This document shows, in pieces, positions 34,046 through 45,917 of a stretch of 64,000 nucleotides of DNA. Location: assembly GCA_022457155.1 (NCBI GenBank), contig JAJGOT010000362.1, positions 701,501 to 765,500 of the forward strand, read 5' to 3'. The notes beneath the pieces are model-generated. The model searched no databases and was not told the DNA's origin. It was given only the letters and a program-made list of their open reading frames with translations. A program made the position numbers and the translations under genes. The stretch's first letter is position 1. Every line of letters begins with the position of its first letter. The DNA comes from Cladopsammia gracilis (Eukaryota > Cnidaria > Anthozoa > Scleractinia > Dendrophylliidae).

Positions 34046-35727
34046 ACTGTACAAATTGACGTTTTATTATGTATGTCTCCATTCAACTCACATACCATCA
34101 TTAGATGCAAAACAAGTGGAAAGAAGGCGGTAAGGCTGATTCAAAAATACAAAGATCGCTATCAACAGCATCAAAATTTTAGCATCAAGATTTCAATCGA
34201 CGGTTTCCTTTGTGAAGAATTGATCGTCACAAGACAATAGAAAAAGAAAAGTTTCAACTGACAGCTTGAGACATTATCATGTTCCCATGACAACAACACT
34301 CAATGGATCAGGATGCTCTTCAGTTTTATATTGCATGTAGCATACTTTTTATCTCCAGAACATTTTGGGATGGTAATCTGTCAGGAAAGGATTCTATTAA
34401 TTGGCAATTAGGTTGTGGATTTAATTCTGACGGTTGACAGTATTTGCTAAGAACAAAGCATTCGGCTTCGCGGCTTGAATATTGAAACCGTGCGCAAATT
34501 GAGATAAAATCGGGGTTGTCATTCCGCCACGCCCATGGTGGACTTTGATGAGTTATTTTGGAAGTTGAGTGGGACAGTTCAAACATAGGTGAGTAAAGAT
34601 AAACAAATATATCGGACAAAAGCCACAGTTCGGCGATAAAGGACATATAGAACGTGTGCGTTGCGTTGGATTGCATTCTTATCTTATTGAATGTGACGTA
34701 TGCTGTTTGGAGATTACAGTAACGGCGAGTAGAAAGTGTGCGTTGATCAAGAAGCAAGAAGCTGGAAATTATAAAGCGAGATTAACCAAGGGTGCTCATT
34801 TGTGGACAAAACGTAAGTTAAACAAATCTATTTGCTTATTATGGTTTGCAGACTATACTTCGCAGAATTGTTTTGTAACATAAGCTGTTGCAAAGTCGAA
34901 CGTTATTGGCATTATGGTGAATGTTGAATCGTTATTTTTCAGTTTAGCTGTTGGTTATTTGGGTCGCTTCTAGAGCTCCAATAAGGCTGTAATTTGTGCT
35001 GCGAGCTCTTAATACCTTGTTGTTTGCAAATTGTGTGTTAACCTGGCAAACTCCACGGGATAAGAATGGTTTAGTGAGTTAAATACTTGAATCAACAAAT
35101 CGCTGTGAAATATATAGTCTAGGAAATCCGCTTGACATTCACTATTGGCATCGAAATTTTACTTAACGACCACATTATTAAAAAGCACAAAATATGAACA
35201 GATAGATCGCGGGTTCAACATAGGTTGCTAAAATTCGTGACAGTGGAATTTCTAAACTTAGCAAGATTGGTTTGGAGTCGCCTTTGAGTCGGCCCGGAAG
35301 CAGATGTGTTGTTTAAGTTTGAAATCGTTTAGCGATTTAGCACCAACTTAAAACGTGTCAATATTTTAAGGTGACAGTTATTAAGATCCATATTATCAGC
35401 TTTGACAATTTCCGTTTTGATATCGATATAAGCCGATTAGCTATCGATTAGGAGCTCACCATTCCGAGTATGCACGAGAACGACTGAGAATTTCAATGTA
35501 CTGTAGTGCCAAAATAACAAAACATCAACTGTCAGATATACTCACAGGCTTCTTAAGCTTCTTCTTCGTCATAATCGTTTCCATGGTTTTCAACATCTGG
35601 GGTCTTTTCTGCTTTCAACTTTAGAATGGCGAAATTAAATATTAGGTTTAAAAGACGAGGAAGCCCTGGGGACAAGTTTTCATGCACACTGTTACGTTAT
35701 TGCGCATCATCACTTTCATTAGATTTC

Positions 35728-35768
35728 GACATTGGTCGACATTGGTCGACATTGGTCGACATTGGTCG
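35728..35768. repeat. 10-bp microsatellite GACATTGGTC x 4
   Basis: Four perfect consecutive 10-bp units. Confidence 0.9.
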
Positions 35769-35904
35769 TAGCAGTTACCTAAAGTGTATGGTTTAGGCAA
35801 ACAAGTAGTGCTCTTCCTTTCCTCTTTTATCGTTGAGTTTAAAATTATAAATCAGAGTAGCCAGCCCACCACCCAGACTAAATTATTAAGACGTGTAATG
35901 TAGT

Positions 35905-36072
35905 TATAACTTTTGAGTCTTTTGACAAAATCCTGTGGTGTGGCTATTCAAATGAAACCTCTTTGGCAGCACTTTTGCATGGTATCACTTGTTTTTCAAT
36001 ATTTCACAAAATGAAATTTGTAATTTTTTCATAAATTTTGATTCTTGGCACTCCTGGGAGTTAATGGTAAAG
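35905..36072 (+). mobile_element. piggyBac-like MITE, partial copy
   Basis: TAACTTTTGAGTCTTTTGAC...CTATTCAAATGAAACCTC...GGCACTCCTGGGAGTTAATG. The right end is recognisable, the left TIR missing. Confidence 0.75.
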
Positions 36073-36125
36073 GTCTATCGTCTATTGAGAAGAAGGGGAA
36101 AAGAAGCGAGAAGAAGGAAGATAGT

Positions 36126-36292
36126 AGCCTGCATAGCTGGCGAAATTTTTTACAGGGCGAATTGTGTGGACGTGCACGCGAGGGGAACACGCGAAGGGGT
36201 GGTGGCACCTCTCTCTTTCGCGCGTTCCCCTCTCGCGCGCGTCCTCTAAAATTTCGCCTTATAAATGAACCCGCTCCTGCTACGCATGCTCA
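36126..36292. mobile_element. GC-rich inverted-repeat element GTAGCCTGCATAGCTGGCG
   Basis: TGGCGAAATTTTTTACAGG on the left mirrors CTAAAATTTCGCC on the right; inside, CGAGGGGAACACGCGAA pairs with TTCGCGCGTTCCCCTCTCG. Confidence 0.6.
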
Positions 36293-37129
36293 GAAGAAAT
36301 GGGCAAGGAAAGCAGGAAAGGGGAAAGGGAAGAAGAGAGAGGAGGAAAGGATGAGCTAGGAAAAATATGAGATAGAAATTCAACAATAGACAACAATTAC
36401 AAACACGAATATAGAGTAATAAAATGTACCCCCAACCAACAGAATGAGAGGAAAAGACATACCGCCATGTCGAGCGCAGGAAAAAGCACTAATGCCAAGT
36501 CACGATTCGTTTGATTTTGTCCCTGGTTTTCTGTGATTGGTTAGATCTCGTTGATGTTGTTACTTTTCAAAGTGACTCCAGCAAACCGCAAACTAAATGG
36601 AACTCAATATTTCTTAAACCTTATTTTCTGGCATGACAGTGCGCTCTAAATCAATGATTATCAATGAACCAATTGAGAGAGAGAGAGAAGGTTGAAAAGT
36701 CGCGCACGTAAATTTAAGATTCTCCGTCTATTTCTATTTGTTTATTAGCTACAATAGCTGGAAAGCAGGTAATAAATTTGAGAGTCTCTTAACCTCGAGT
36801 GACCTACACTGCAAAAAACAGGAAATGTCAGTGTTTATTTGTACTAAAGAAATATAATATTATATTTTGGTAACTATTTCAAGTAGGAGTTCGAATTTCT
36901 TTTCTTTAAACATTTAAAACTTATTACACAGCTTAACGTAACACCGCTATCGTCTTAGTACAGCGAGCTGTCTGTTTATCGTGCCAGTCTTTCATAAAAA
37001 CCATCAAATACTACTTTTGCTAAACAAATTAACTTCATATCGGTCGGGTCTAAACGCAAAACGCGGTATACTTTGGCGGTCATTTTTCGGCGCATGTAAT
37101 CGTTTGTGTTTCCGTAGTCGGAATCCATC

Positions 37130-37700
37130 AATAGCGCACAGGCAGTGCATAGCAACATGTACTGCAACGTACTAGCCATATCCACGGGGGAGGGTGGGGG
37201 GGGGGGGGAACCAGAAGCCATATCCCCGGGGGGAAGCCCCTTGCCATATCCTCAGTGGATGCCCCGAAATTAAAGTAATGGGGATGCTCGACAGAAAATT
37301 CTAAAAAGCACTCCTCAGTGGCGGATCCAAGGGGGAGAGTGTAGTGAATAAGAGTTGGAGGGGGGGGGGGAGGGTTTGGCCTACAGAGTATGCACCCCCC
37401 GAGTCCTCCTATGTCAGCCATTGCTCCTATACAAGTTACAAAAATGTCGTATTGACGAAATTGCACAATTTATTTTTCTTTTCACTTGTCAATTCCTTGC
37501 GGAACATAAGTCCGACTTTCATCTCGTGCCGGTTCTCTGCTGTTTCCTTTGTTGCTGTCCATGTCACGTTTGGACAAGGCACTGCGGGCGGCTGGCCATA
37601 TTTTACTTGTCCTGGGGTTTTTCTACTCGGGGGGTGCGATATCTTTGCAACTGTCTTTCTTTATTCGTTAGCGGTTACCTCCCCCCCCCCCCCACCCCGT
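37130..37700. repeat. repeat-rich stretch with three poly-G/poly-C tracts
   Basis: Long G runs at about 37196-37209 and 37361-37371 and a C run at 37680-37694 punctuate sequence containing CAGTGGCGGATCCAAGGGGG (37316-37335), a common invertebrate repeat end. The proline/glycine-rich open frames on both strands are by-products of these tracts. Confidence 0.6.
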
Positions 37701-38220
37701 TAAAGGTGGCCTGTCAAAACATTTTCACAGTGAATCGAACGCGTTAATATACTTGTGCTTGTTTTCAATTGAGTTCAATAAATATTTCTGTTGGAATGGG
37801 TAATTTGCCCTACCGCTATAAAAATATTTATAAATTTGTACTTTGTTTGAATTTTCAATATGCAGCTGAGCCATGTAGAAGGCACAGTATAGTATACTTG
37901 ACTTGGCAGTCGATATCCTCAGTAAACTCATACGAATAATAATCACTGCCCTAATTTTTAAGCATGTGTACAATAAAAATTTACTCAAAATTTCCAAGAA
38001 AAAGAAAAATACAAGAAAAATTTTACGCAAAATTTACTGAAGAAAAAATTTACTCAAGTATCACATAAAGTGAGACCATTCAAGACGTATAAGGTATTGA
38101 GAAGAACTTTCCTGTGGCACCGTTTATTATCCTGTACAAAGTGGTTCTCACTTGCAATTGAAACCATCAAGCAGTACATTCAGGTAGTGCTTTTGAGCAG
38201 TACCTTTCTGTGTAGTCTGT

Positions 38221-38436
38221 GTAGCCTGCGAGCAAGCCCTAGGGCTCAGGGGTTGGGAGATGGGAAAGGGGGGAAAAAGCGAGAAGCTCTCGCTATTTCT
38301 ACTCTCGCTCTCGCTCTTCTTTCCATTCTCCTAACTCACACTCACCCTCCCCCTCACCCAAGCCCCGTTCCCGAGCCCGAACCCGAACCCGAGCCCGAGC
38401 CCGAGCCCGAGCCCGAGAGCTTGCTAGCAGGCTACT
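38221..38436. mobile_element. inverted-repeat element with CCCGAG hexanucleotide array
   Basis: GTAGCCTGCGAGCAAGC at 38221 mirrors GCTTGCTAGCAGGCTAC ending at 38436. Inside lies a CCGAGC/CCGAAC hexamer array (about 38372-38416) that reads as a Pro-Glu repeat in one frame but is not a gene. Confidence 0.7.
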
Positions 38437-39964
38437 TTCTGTGGTGTAGACAATTTAGAAAACTTTGGCATATTTTGAACTTTGCCTATATAAGGAAAAA
38501 CAAAACAGAGATAATCTTATTTAAAGTCGTGCCCTGTGATTGGAAAATGGCGTGCCCTGTCGCATGAATGAAATCGAGCTATTTGTTTGTATAGAGCGGC
38601 GCGGCGGTGTGTTGCGGTGACGGTGAATGCGTGCCAATCTTAATTTGATCGTCAACAGCTTTCCGTATCAGTGGGAATTGCCACTAAGCTTAATTCCTTC
38701 CTCGAAGTAAAGGATGAGCCGTTCAACAAAGATTAAAACAGATCACACAGAGCTCTCGTTGTGTGGCAAGATCGCGAAAAGGTTTGTGCGTTAATTAAAA
38801 ACCTTTGGTGTTGTTTTTAAAAGTGACATTATTGTCCTTTAATAACCGAGTATTTTGTTTGGAGCCTCATTTCAAACTTTTAACTTTAATTGGTTCAACA
38901 TCTCTGACATATCAGCTGATTTCTTCCGGTTCTTTTATTTTTATTGCTTTTAAGTTAATGGGAATCAAGATATTAAGAAGACTATGATCGTCTTTTTCTT
39001 TAGCGTGTCAGTGTGTTTCTTAGAATTGCTAAAAGGGTATAAACTGTTACAAAACTCTCGATAATGGATAAAAAAACTGGGACGAAAATTTGTGTAATGC
39101 CATTTTCTTAAATATATAATCCAATATAAGAGATCTAACCACGATCGTGAACTTTATTGTCAATGCCGAATGGATTTCAACTTGATAAAATAATTACTTA
39201 ATCCATTATCAGCTTGTGTTAGGAGAACAATCTTTCTTGGGCAACTAATTCGATGTGAAAATCAAATAAATAAGCGAGAAATTGGTTCCACACTTGTTGA
39301 ATTTTGAGAAAAGATAGTCAGGTGTGTAACCTTTAGCTAATGAAATTATTAAAACCACAAGAAAGTGTACGCTTTTTAACATTTGAATCAATTCCAACAT
39401 CTTTTCGGCTTTAAGCGCACGAGAGACTTCACTTTGGCTTCATTCCCAACACCGCAAGTACCCAAGTTCTTACAGCAGCACTTACGTTATTTGTTCCAAA
39501 TAATTTTACTTAATGGAATTCGTATAAAATATTTACAGTATCGTCTATCCAGTCCTTAACCTTTGAAAATGAAGGTCGAGTTGTGTTGCGTCCGCCGATA
39601 AAACATTTTGCACGCAATGTGTTCACACAACAGTTTATTAACCACACCTCACCTTTTTTTAGCAAGTCATACCAGCGTTCAAACTTATGCTTTTATGGCC
39701 GCAATTAGGGACGAATAAAATCGGGATAAAATGAAAAGAAGGTTCCAAAAATAATCGATATTTGAATTATATATTTGTAATTAGTGCTACACCGCAAATG
39801 TTAGACGTTGCCGAAATTGATCATTTGACATTTCGATCCAAGTCTTGCGTTGTATTGTCTGGATCAGTCAATAGCTTTTTCTTCTTTATTGATCATTTTA
39901 CGGTGCTGTCGCGCCTGTACACATGGGATGAATTTAACTAAGTTTGTTACAGACTAAGGGATTT

Positions 39965-40375
39965 CTAGGGTTAGCGGTGAGAGCGCTCCCCTCCCACCAA
40001 TGTGGACCGGTTTCAGACTGCTAGCTTGTCGGCTTTTCATTCAGTCGACTAGCAGGCGAGCTAATCACGAAGACAAGTCGCTTGCCTCGCCCGGTCAACT
40101 GGGTTCGATTCCTGGACTCGGCGTCATATGTGGGTTGAGTTTGTTGTTGGTTATCGTCCTTTCTATTCTCTGAGTGCTTTTTCTCTGTGTCCTCCGGTTT
40201 TTCGCCCTGGATCCAGAGGTCCGTTCTCTGAATATCATGAGTGAAATTAAACGCATAAACGGTTAAAATCGCCGATTTTCACCAAAAGAAAAACCTCTGG
40301 CACCCAGGGTACCGATTTTTCCTCCCTCTTCTAAAACCAACATTTCCAAATTCCGGAAGGCCACGGGTTTGTTAG
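39965..40375 (+). mobile_element. tRNA-derived SINE broken by two insertions
   Basis: Box A-like TAGCGGTGAGAG (about 39972) and box B GGTTCGATTCC (40102-40112) are followed by the SINE body GGACTCGGCGTC...GTTGAGTTTGTTGTTGG and the tail-side motif AAAACCAACATTTCCAAATT (40336-40355). About 85 bp of extra DNA lies between the boxes (40019-40100). A second insert, bounded by CCCTGGATCCAGAGG and CCTCTGGCACCCAGGG (40207-40311), splits the body. The tail motif recurs at 46332-46360. Confidence 0.6.
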
Positions 40376-41404
40376 TCGAAAATTTGTAAGTGTCTTATTT
40401 TCTTTTTGTTTTATTTATTTATCTCCTTAGAAACGCTCTATAACGAGCTTGCAGAGATCCTAGGCCTGCCACTAGATATCTTTAGAAATTTAACTGATGT
40501 GGGAATGATTTTAGTGGCAAATTAATAAATAAATTATCAAAATTATTTATCAAAATTATTTAACGCTTTCACACGGTATAACTATAAGCTGTATAGCCCA
40601 GACAAGAGTTGACGATGGTTGAAACTCTCGCTCTCGTTAACGCACGTTGGGCATGAGACTCTCGTGCGCTCTCGGCTCTCGGAAAAGTTTGAATCCGCTT
40701 AAATTTTCATTAGAATCTGTGGTAATTTCGAACTCTCGCTTTCGTTTGACCTCAACTCTCAGCGGCAACTCTTAGTCCTCTTACTGTCTCTCGTCAACTC
40801 TCGCTCACTTTTGGTCCGGGATTACAGGAACGTGTTCCTTCAAAACGTATGGTTTTAACCTTCCGTTCATGTAACATGGTTTTAACTTTTCATGCATGCC
40901 GTCCATGGATGAAACAGCAAATTGTAACCATTCAATTGAAAGCTTTCGAGCAGTAGTTTAATTTGGTGGTTTCTTTTCTCGGTACTTTACAAAATAAAAT
41001 TTAGCAATCAGTTTTCATTTTAGGCGGCTACTTTTGGATAGGTTCAATAGGGTAAAAGTTTCTTGCTTGGAGGGTAGCGTAGGACTGGCACTCCTACCCT
41101 ACATTTCGAAGATTCCCACTCCTCTCCCCTTCACCTGGATCGAATTTGCGGGGGACGAGGACCAGGCGTTTTACCAAGCAAAACACGGGAATGACAAAAG
41201 CTACCAGCGAGAAGAAGTGACAACCTTCCCTTGCCCACGCGCGCATGCATTGCCTGTATATTTCCCATAAATTCAAGAATCTGTAACAGAGTCATATAAA
41301 TATACTTAATACAAGGCTGAGCTCTAAAAAAATGATAGGGAGCTAGCAAGAGACTCCCAACTGTGAAATCCAAGGTTCCCAGCATTTGCACTTTGTATCA
41401 AGAG

Positions 41405-42120
41405 TTAACCTTTTCACTCCAAGACTCAGTTATGGAGACATGTACAGTAGTGTAGTTCTACCTTTTGAGTCTGTGGACGAAACCTATTGTGTGACCATTC
41501 AAATGAAACCTCTTTGGCAGTACTTTCGCATGGTACCATTTGTTCTAAATTTTGAGTCTGTGGACCAAATCCTATGGTGTGCCCATTCAAATGAAACCTC
41601 TTCAGCAGTGCCTTTGTATGGAACCATTTGTTCTAACTTTTGCGTTTGTGGACAAAATCTTATGGTGTGACCATTCAAATGAAACATCTTCAGCAGTACT
41701 TTTGCATGGTACCATTTGTTCTAACTTTTGCGTCTGTGGACAAAATCCTATGGTGTGACCATTTAAATGGAACCTCTTTGGCAGTACTTTTGCATGGTAC
41801 CATTTGTTCTAACTTTTGAGTCTGTGGACAAAATCCTATGGTGTGACCATTCAAATGAAACCTCTTTGGCAGTACTTTCGCATGGTACCATTTGTTCTAA
41901 ATTTTGAGTCTGTGGACAAAATCCTATGGTGTGACCATTCAAATGAAACCTCTTCAGCACTACTTTTGCATGGTACCATTTGTTCTAACTTTTGAGTCTG
42001 TTGATGAAATCCTATGGTGTGACCATTCAAATGAAACCTCTTCAGTAGTACTTTTGCATGGTACCATTTGTTTTTCAATACACTTTACAAAATGAAATTT
42101 GGGATTTTTCTTGAATTTTG
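41405..42120 (+). repeat. 88-bp x 7 tandem array expanded inside a piggyBac-like MITE
   Basis: The left TIR GTTAACCTTTTCACTCCAAG at 41405 and the MITE right-hand body (TTTGTTTTTCAATA...AAATTTGGGATTTTTCTTG) bracket seven copies of the core. GTGTGACCATTC occurs at 41489, 41577, 41665, 41753, 41841, 41929 and 42017, exactly 88 bp apart with no indel. Each unit runs through ACCTCTTYRGCAGTACTTT, TGGTACCATTTGTTCTAA and TTTGAGTCTGTGGACAAAAT. The open frames on both strands are products of this periodicity. Confidence 0.92.
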
Positions 42121-43731
42121 ATGTCTTCCTCTTTGCCCGGCAACAAACATTTAAGTAGCCTGGCACTGCTGGGCGCTACCAGAGGACAGCCCTGCATGTA
42201 ATAAAGAAACCTAACCTATGTCACTCAGATCGCTTGCCGACTGGATTTAAAAACCGCAGGAAGGCTCTTAAATTTTGCTGTTCACTTATTCGGGGTCAAA
42301 AAGCTAATGCATGGCCGCCCGTGACTAAACTGCATAACAAGACATAACAATTGTTTTCCTTTGGGATAATTTGTAAGCCGGATTTACTCTTATCACTTCG
42401 CGACCAGAAAACAAACTGTTATTAAGTGTTGCGTGACTTACTCGACTACGTCATAGCTAATTAATTACTTCCGGCCTTGTGCCGTGAAAACATTTTCTTT
42501 TCCAATTAACACGCGCAGACAACAGAGCCTATCTTCACGGATTTTGTTTTCCGCCAAAACCCTCTCCCGCTTTTACAATTTTCTACAGAATCGATGTCTT
42601 CTTTTTATTTCGAATTTTAGTCAGTGCAAAAATAATGGTGCGCTCTTTAATCTCATCGACTCGGTTTCAACGTCTTTAATCAAGAAAATACTTGTTTTAT
42701 AAAAGCTACAAATTGCGGTAAGGCGCTGCATACCATATGTTCCCATCATAGCGGCTGAAAATGCTCTTAAAAACAAAACGAAGAAATTCAATACTTAAAT
42801 TAGAAACGCTTTAACGGCTGGACAATCAGTCCACTATCAAAATAAGTATTATAGCGTAAAAATTAAAGAGATGTGCGAGACAAAAAAAATCAACATGATT
42901 AAGTTGAGCTATTAAGTCATAGACCCTTGATTAAAAGCAAAGAAAACATATTTTTGAGGCAAAAATTACTTACAGCTGGTTTGATGACTGTTGAATAAAT
43001 GTTTGGTATCCCCTCCCCCTTTCTATACCGGTTCGTTCGATTTCAACGCGCAAATCCCCGAAAGAAACTTTATCGTTTAAAACCGTATTTTAACGAATTC
43101 AGGGTTTTGTCACGAGCTTAGCGGACACCGTAGTCAACAAGAAGGCCTGTGGATTTTATATTGTTTCCCTCGCAGAACCATGTTTTTATTCATTGCGTGA
43201 TGTTTGTTTCTTCTCTTTTGTGATCGATCTCCCGCGCGCGTACTCCCCATAGGAAGTCCAGCCCAATAACATCTGGAGTGCATTCACAGCCTTTCGTCAC
43301 TTTTGATTACCGAGACATGCAAAAGATGCGATGGAAAAGGTCTCATTGAAGTGTCGCTACTCGAATTACCCATTATGCTACCAAGCACACTCGACAAAAC
43401 CCAAAAAATCTGATTACGGACTGATGGTTTTGGTTTTATAAGCCAGTTTGGGTTGCACGCCGGGGGTAAAAAGGTTTTTTTACAAGTTCTTCGTGTGATC
43501 AATCGAAAACAGATTACAGGCAGATTTCAGTAATTTCAGTTTCACTGTAATATGCTGAACAGCTTGGTTTTGAAAGGTCTTGAAAAGCTACTAGCTTTAT
43601 AGTTTACCACTCGCACAAATAGAGGAGTACTTCGCGGAGGTAATAGCTATTAAGAACGAAAGGCTTTTATTTACTGAGTTATTCAATGCAATCTTTAATG
43701 ATTTGTTCACTGTATTTGTTTTAATTTTCAG
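42121..43731. other. region upstream of the first KIF26 exon seen
   Basis: No repeat with clear ends and no coding exon was recognised. An upstream exon must exist further left, because the next exon begins directly at an acceptor, but I could not place it. Confidence 0.4.
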
Positions 43732-43926
43732 ATGAGCGAGATGCGTGCATCGGGAGGCAGTCGCAATTCACGAGCGTCCGCGAGGCAAAACGAGATTCCA
43801 CGAGAACTCGGCATTTGTTGTGAAAAATGCAACAACCGACTAGTAGAGCTGAAAAGACAAGTAATGAGGCTGATTTTGCCGGAAATACAAGGTGTAATAC
43901 AGAGCCAGCGAAAGAGCAAAAACCCG
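43732..43926 (+). CDS. KIF26: KIF26-like atypical kinesin, exon with first CxxC motif
   Basis: Acceptor TTTGTTTTAATTTTCAG ends at 43731 and the exon opens with ATG in frame, reading MSEMRASGGSRNSRASARQ... then CCEKCNNRLVELKRQVMRLI and KSKNP; donor CCG|GTATGT at 43927, phase 0. The CEKC...LVELKRQ..RL stretch closely resembles the cysteine-rich N-terminal segment of vertebrate KIF26A/KIF26B, and the sequence continues collinearly into the exon at 62333. KIF26 proteins (VAB-8 relatives) are microtubule-binding kinesins thought to lack ATPase activity, acting in cell polarity, adhesion and receptor signalling. The upstream exon could be coding or 5' UTR; the first ATG of the exon is a plausible start. 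Confidence 0.87.
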
Positions 43927-44968
43927 GTATGTTTTAGTTTCGTTTGTACTGTTTGTTTGAGAAGAAACTTTAGCTCAGCGGGTTTGAAGCCGGGGTTTGA
44001 AAACTCCCATCAACCCACATCGATAGTGGGCAAACTCAAAGGCTGGGAAAAGTCCCCACTTTTTGGCTTTTTAAAATATATTTACCAATTGTATTTACTT
44101 GTCAGCATTTTCAATGAGGTGAGAACAACATTGTTGGATTCTCTCTTTTTCATTGAAGGACGCTTAATTATTTCACTACCTTCATAATTCCAATTATCAA
44201 CTCTTTTAGCAAAAAATTCCAATCCCGCTGAATATTTCGCCACAGAATGGTCCCTCCTTAACCCAGAAAACCTCAAATTGTTTTGGGCAGCTTACATTAC
44301 TTGGGTTAAACTATCTATAATTCTAAAGAATTTCGTTTTAAAGTTAGAAAGTGAAGTATGTTTTGCGAAACCTTCAGTTTTCATTGTTTATCACATTGAT
44401 CAAGTACTAGAAATGACGTAACCACTTGAAATAAGAGGCGTGTATAAAAAGCTAATGTCAAATGATGATCAAATTCACACAGTTTTGACAAGATTAAGAT
44501 GTGGGTGAATGGTGCATCGAACACTGTTTACTATTATCAATTTCCTAAACAAATCTTTTTAAATAACTGAAGGGTCCCTTCCTGAATAAAGGTGGGCTCT
44601 TTCCTTAGTTACGAGAGAAGACGTATTTCCGTAATTTTAAAGGAGTTTTCTTTGTATCAAAAGACTCCTTAAAAACCATTTAACTACAATGCGAAGAATG
44701 GATTTAACAAGATAAGGAAGTAAACAGGTATTTCAACAATAATGATATGAACAGGGGATTTTAACCGAAATATTTGCAACAATATTTGAGGAGCTGTGCT
44801 CTCGTATTCAAGGATTTGAAATTCAGATTTGAAATACGATAAAGTCAATATTGACTATCGAGAACTGTTCCCTTAAGAGTGGAAGAGACAGAAAAGAAGA
44901 GGAAAAGTTAGTAAATTATATCACAAAAAATGTTTTTCGCTGCGTAGCACTCACGTTGAATGATACTA

Positions 44969-45040
44969 TTGAAATTCAGTTAAGATTGAGTGACTGTCTT
45001 TGTAACAGTTTTTCGGCACTCAATCTTAACGGAATTTCAA
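44969..45040. ncRNA. 24-bp-arm hairpin, miRNA-precursor-like or mini-MITE
   Basis: TTGAAATTCAGTTAAGATTG...AGTG and its complement 24 bases later pair with a single mismatch; the loop is ACTGTCTTTGTAACAGTTTT...CGG. Weaker pairing extends a few bases outwards. Size and near-perfect stem resemble a small-RNA precursor, but a short palindromic repeat is equally possible. Confidence 0.35.
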
Positions 45041-45887
45041 TATTGTCAGTTAGTAAATTATTACTACCATAGCTTTGTCACTCCTATTACACTAATGGAC
45101 AATCGAAGTCATTTTTCACCAAATTCAGCAACCTCTCAAATGAACACTTTTCGGGTCATCCAAGTTGAAAATCAATAGTTTCAAAAACTTCTCATCGTTT
45201 GTTCTTAAAAAAGCCTGTCTCAGTGAAATATATGCATCGGCAAATTTTATAAACCGGTTGAAATATGCTCCAGCCGTTTTCGAGCGCCAATATTTTTAGC
45301 GATATCAGTGTCAGGCTTATTCAGGGATTTTCCTATTGTATCTTGCTGGGATTCTGTCAAAAGAAATGTGAACTTGGAATTTTTAACATGCTTCAAACAA
45401 GTAAAACTCCGATTCAAGTTTTCGCATTGTGCCCCACTCGATCATAGCTTGAAAATGCAATACCCAGTCAGATTGAAATCTTATAACTTTCCGGTGACGA
45501 ATGAAGACAAGACATTTGCGATGGGAAGATAGACCACAGGTGTCTCTGAAGAGCTAGCTAATCTCATGCCATAAGAGAGTTTGAAGAGAATGGGACGTTT
45601 TGCGTTGTTTTCAACATTTTTCAAAGAAAGTGATACATGATGAGTTTCTTTCAAAATGTTTATTCATTATCCAGCAGTCGACAAGTGATGAGAAAATTTA
45701 TGTTTACCAGGCAAAGTTACGCAATGTCGGAAAAAATTGCAATTATTTTCTTTGCAGTTTTTGGGTTTCTGATATTTCGAAGGTATTTTATAATTGTGAA
45801 AAAGTTTCGTCCAAGTGAAATCTACCGTATAGTAATGCTCCCTGGGGCATTGTTTATTATAATATGCTGTAGTGTGTGTATGTGTGT

Positions 45888-45917
45888 GGGGGGGGGGGGG
45901 GGGAGGGGGGGGGGGGG
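45888..45917. repeat. poly-G tract (30 nt, one A)
   Basis: Preceded by GTGTGTGTATGTGTGT. Likely to form G-quadruplex and to be length-unstable. The glycine-rich ends of the neighbouring open frames come from this run. Confidence 0.9.

Noticed and set aside
34326..34757. 143-codon minus-strand open frame
   Set aside because: Begins without ATG, shows no recognised motif, and has no splice or promoter context. Length is within what AT-rich repeat DNA can produce.
35728..35768. CRISPR-like short repeats
   Set aside because: Four contiguous 10-bp units without spacers in a eukaryotic context are a plain microsatellite.
38070..38567. 165-codon frame with a Pro-Glu repeat
   Set aside because: The repeat is a CCCGAG microsatellite inside an inverted-repeat element.
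38715..38785. Possible KIF26 leader exon (MSRSTKIKTDHTELS...) with donor GTTTGT
   Set aside because: It would end in phase 2, incompatible with the phase-0 acceptors at 43732 and 62333, and the donor is weak.
40102..40112. Possible tRNA gene (GGTTCGATTCC)
   Set aside because: No cloverleaf can be closed, as box A is about 120 bases away. The surrounding sequence matches SINE body elsewhere in the window.
41386..42166. Overlapping open frames on both strands (MKPL.QYF.MVPFVL... and MVPCKSTAEEVSFEWSHHRI...)
   Set aside because: 88 is not a multiple of 3, so successive units fall in different frames. The frames arise from the MITE core and recur wherever that repeat is found.
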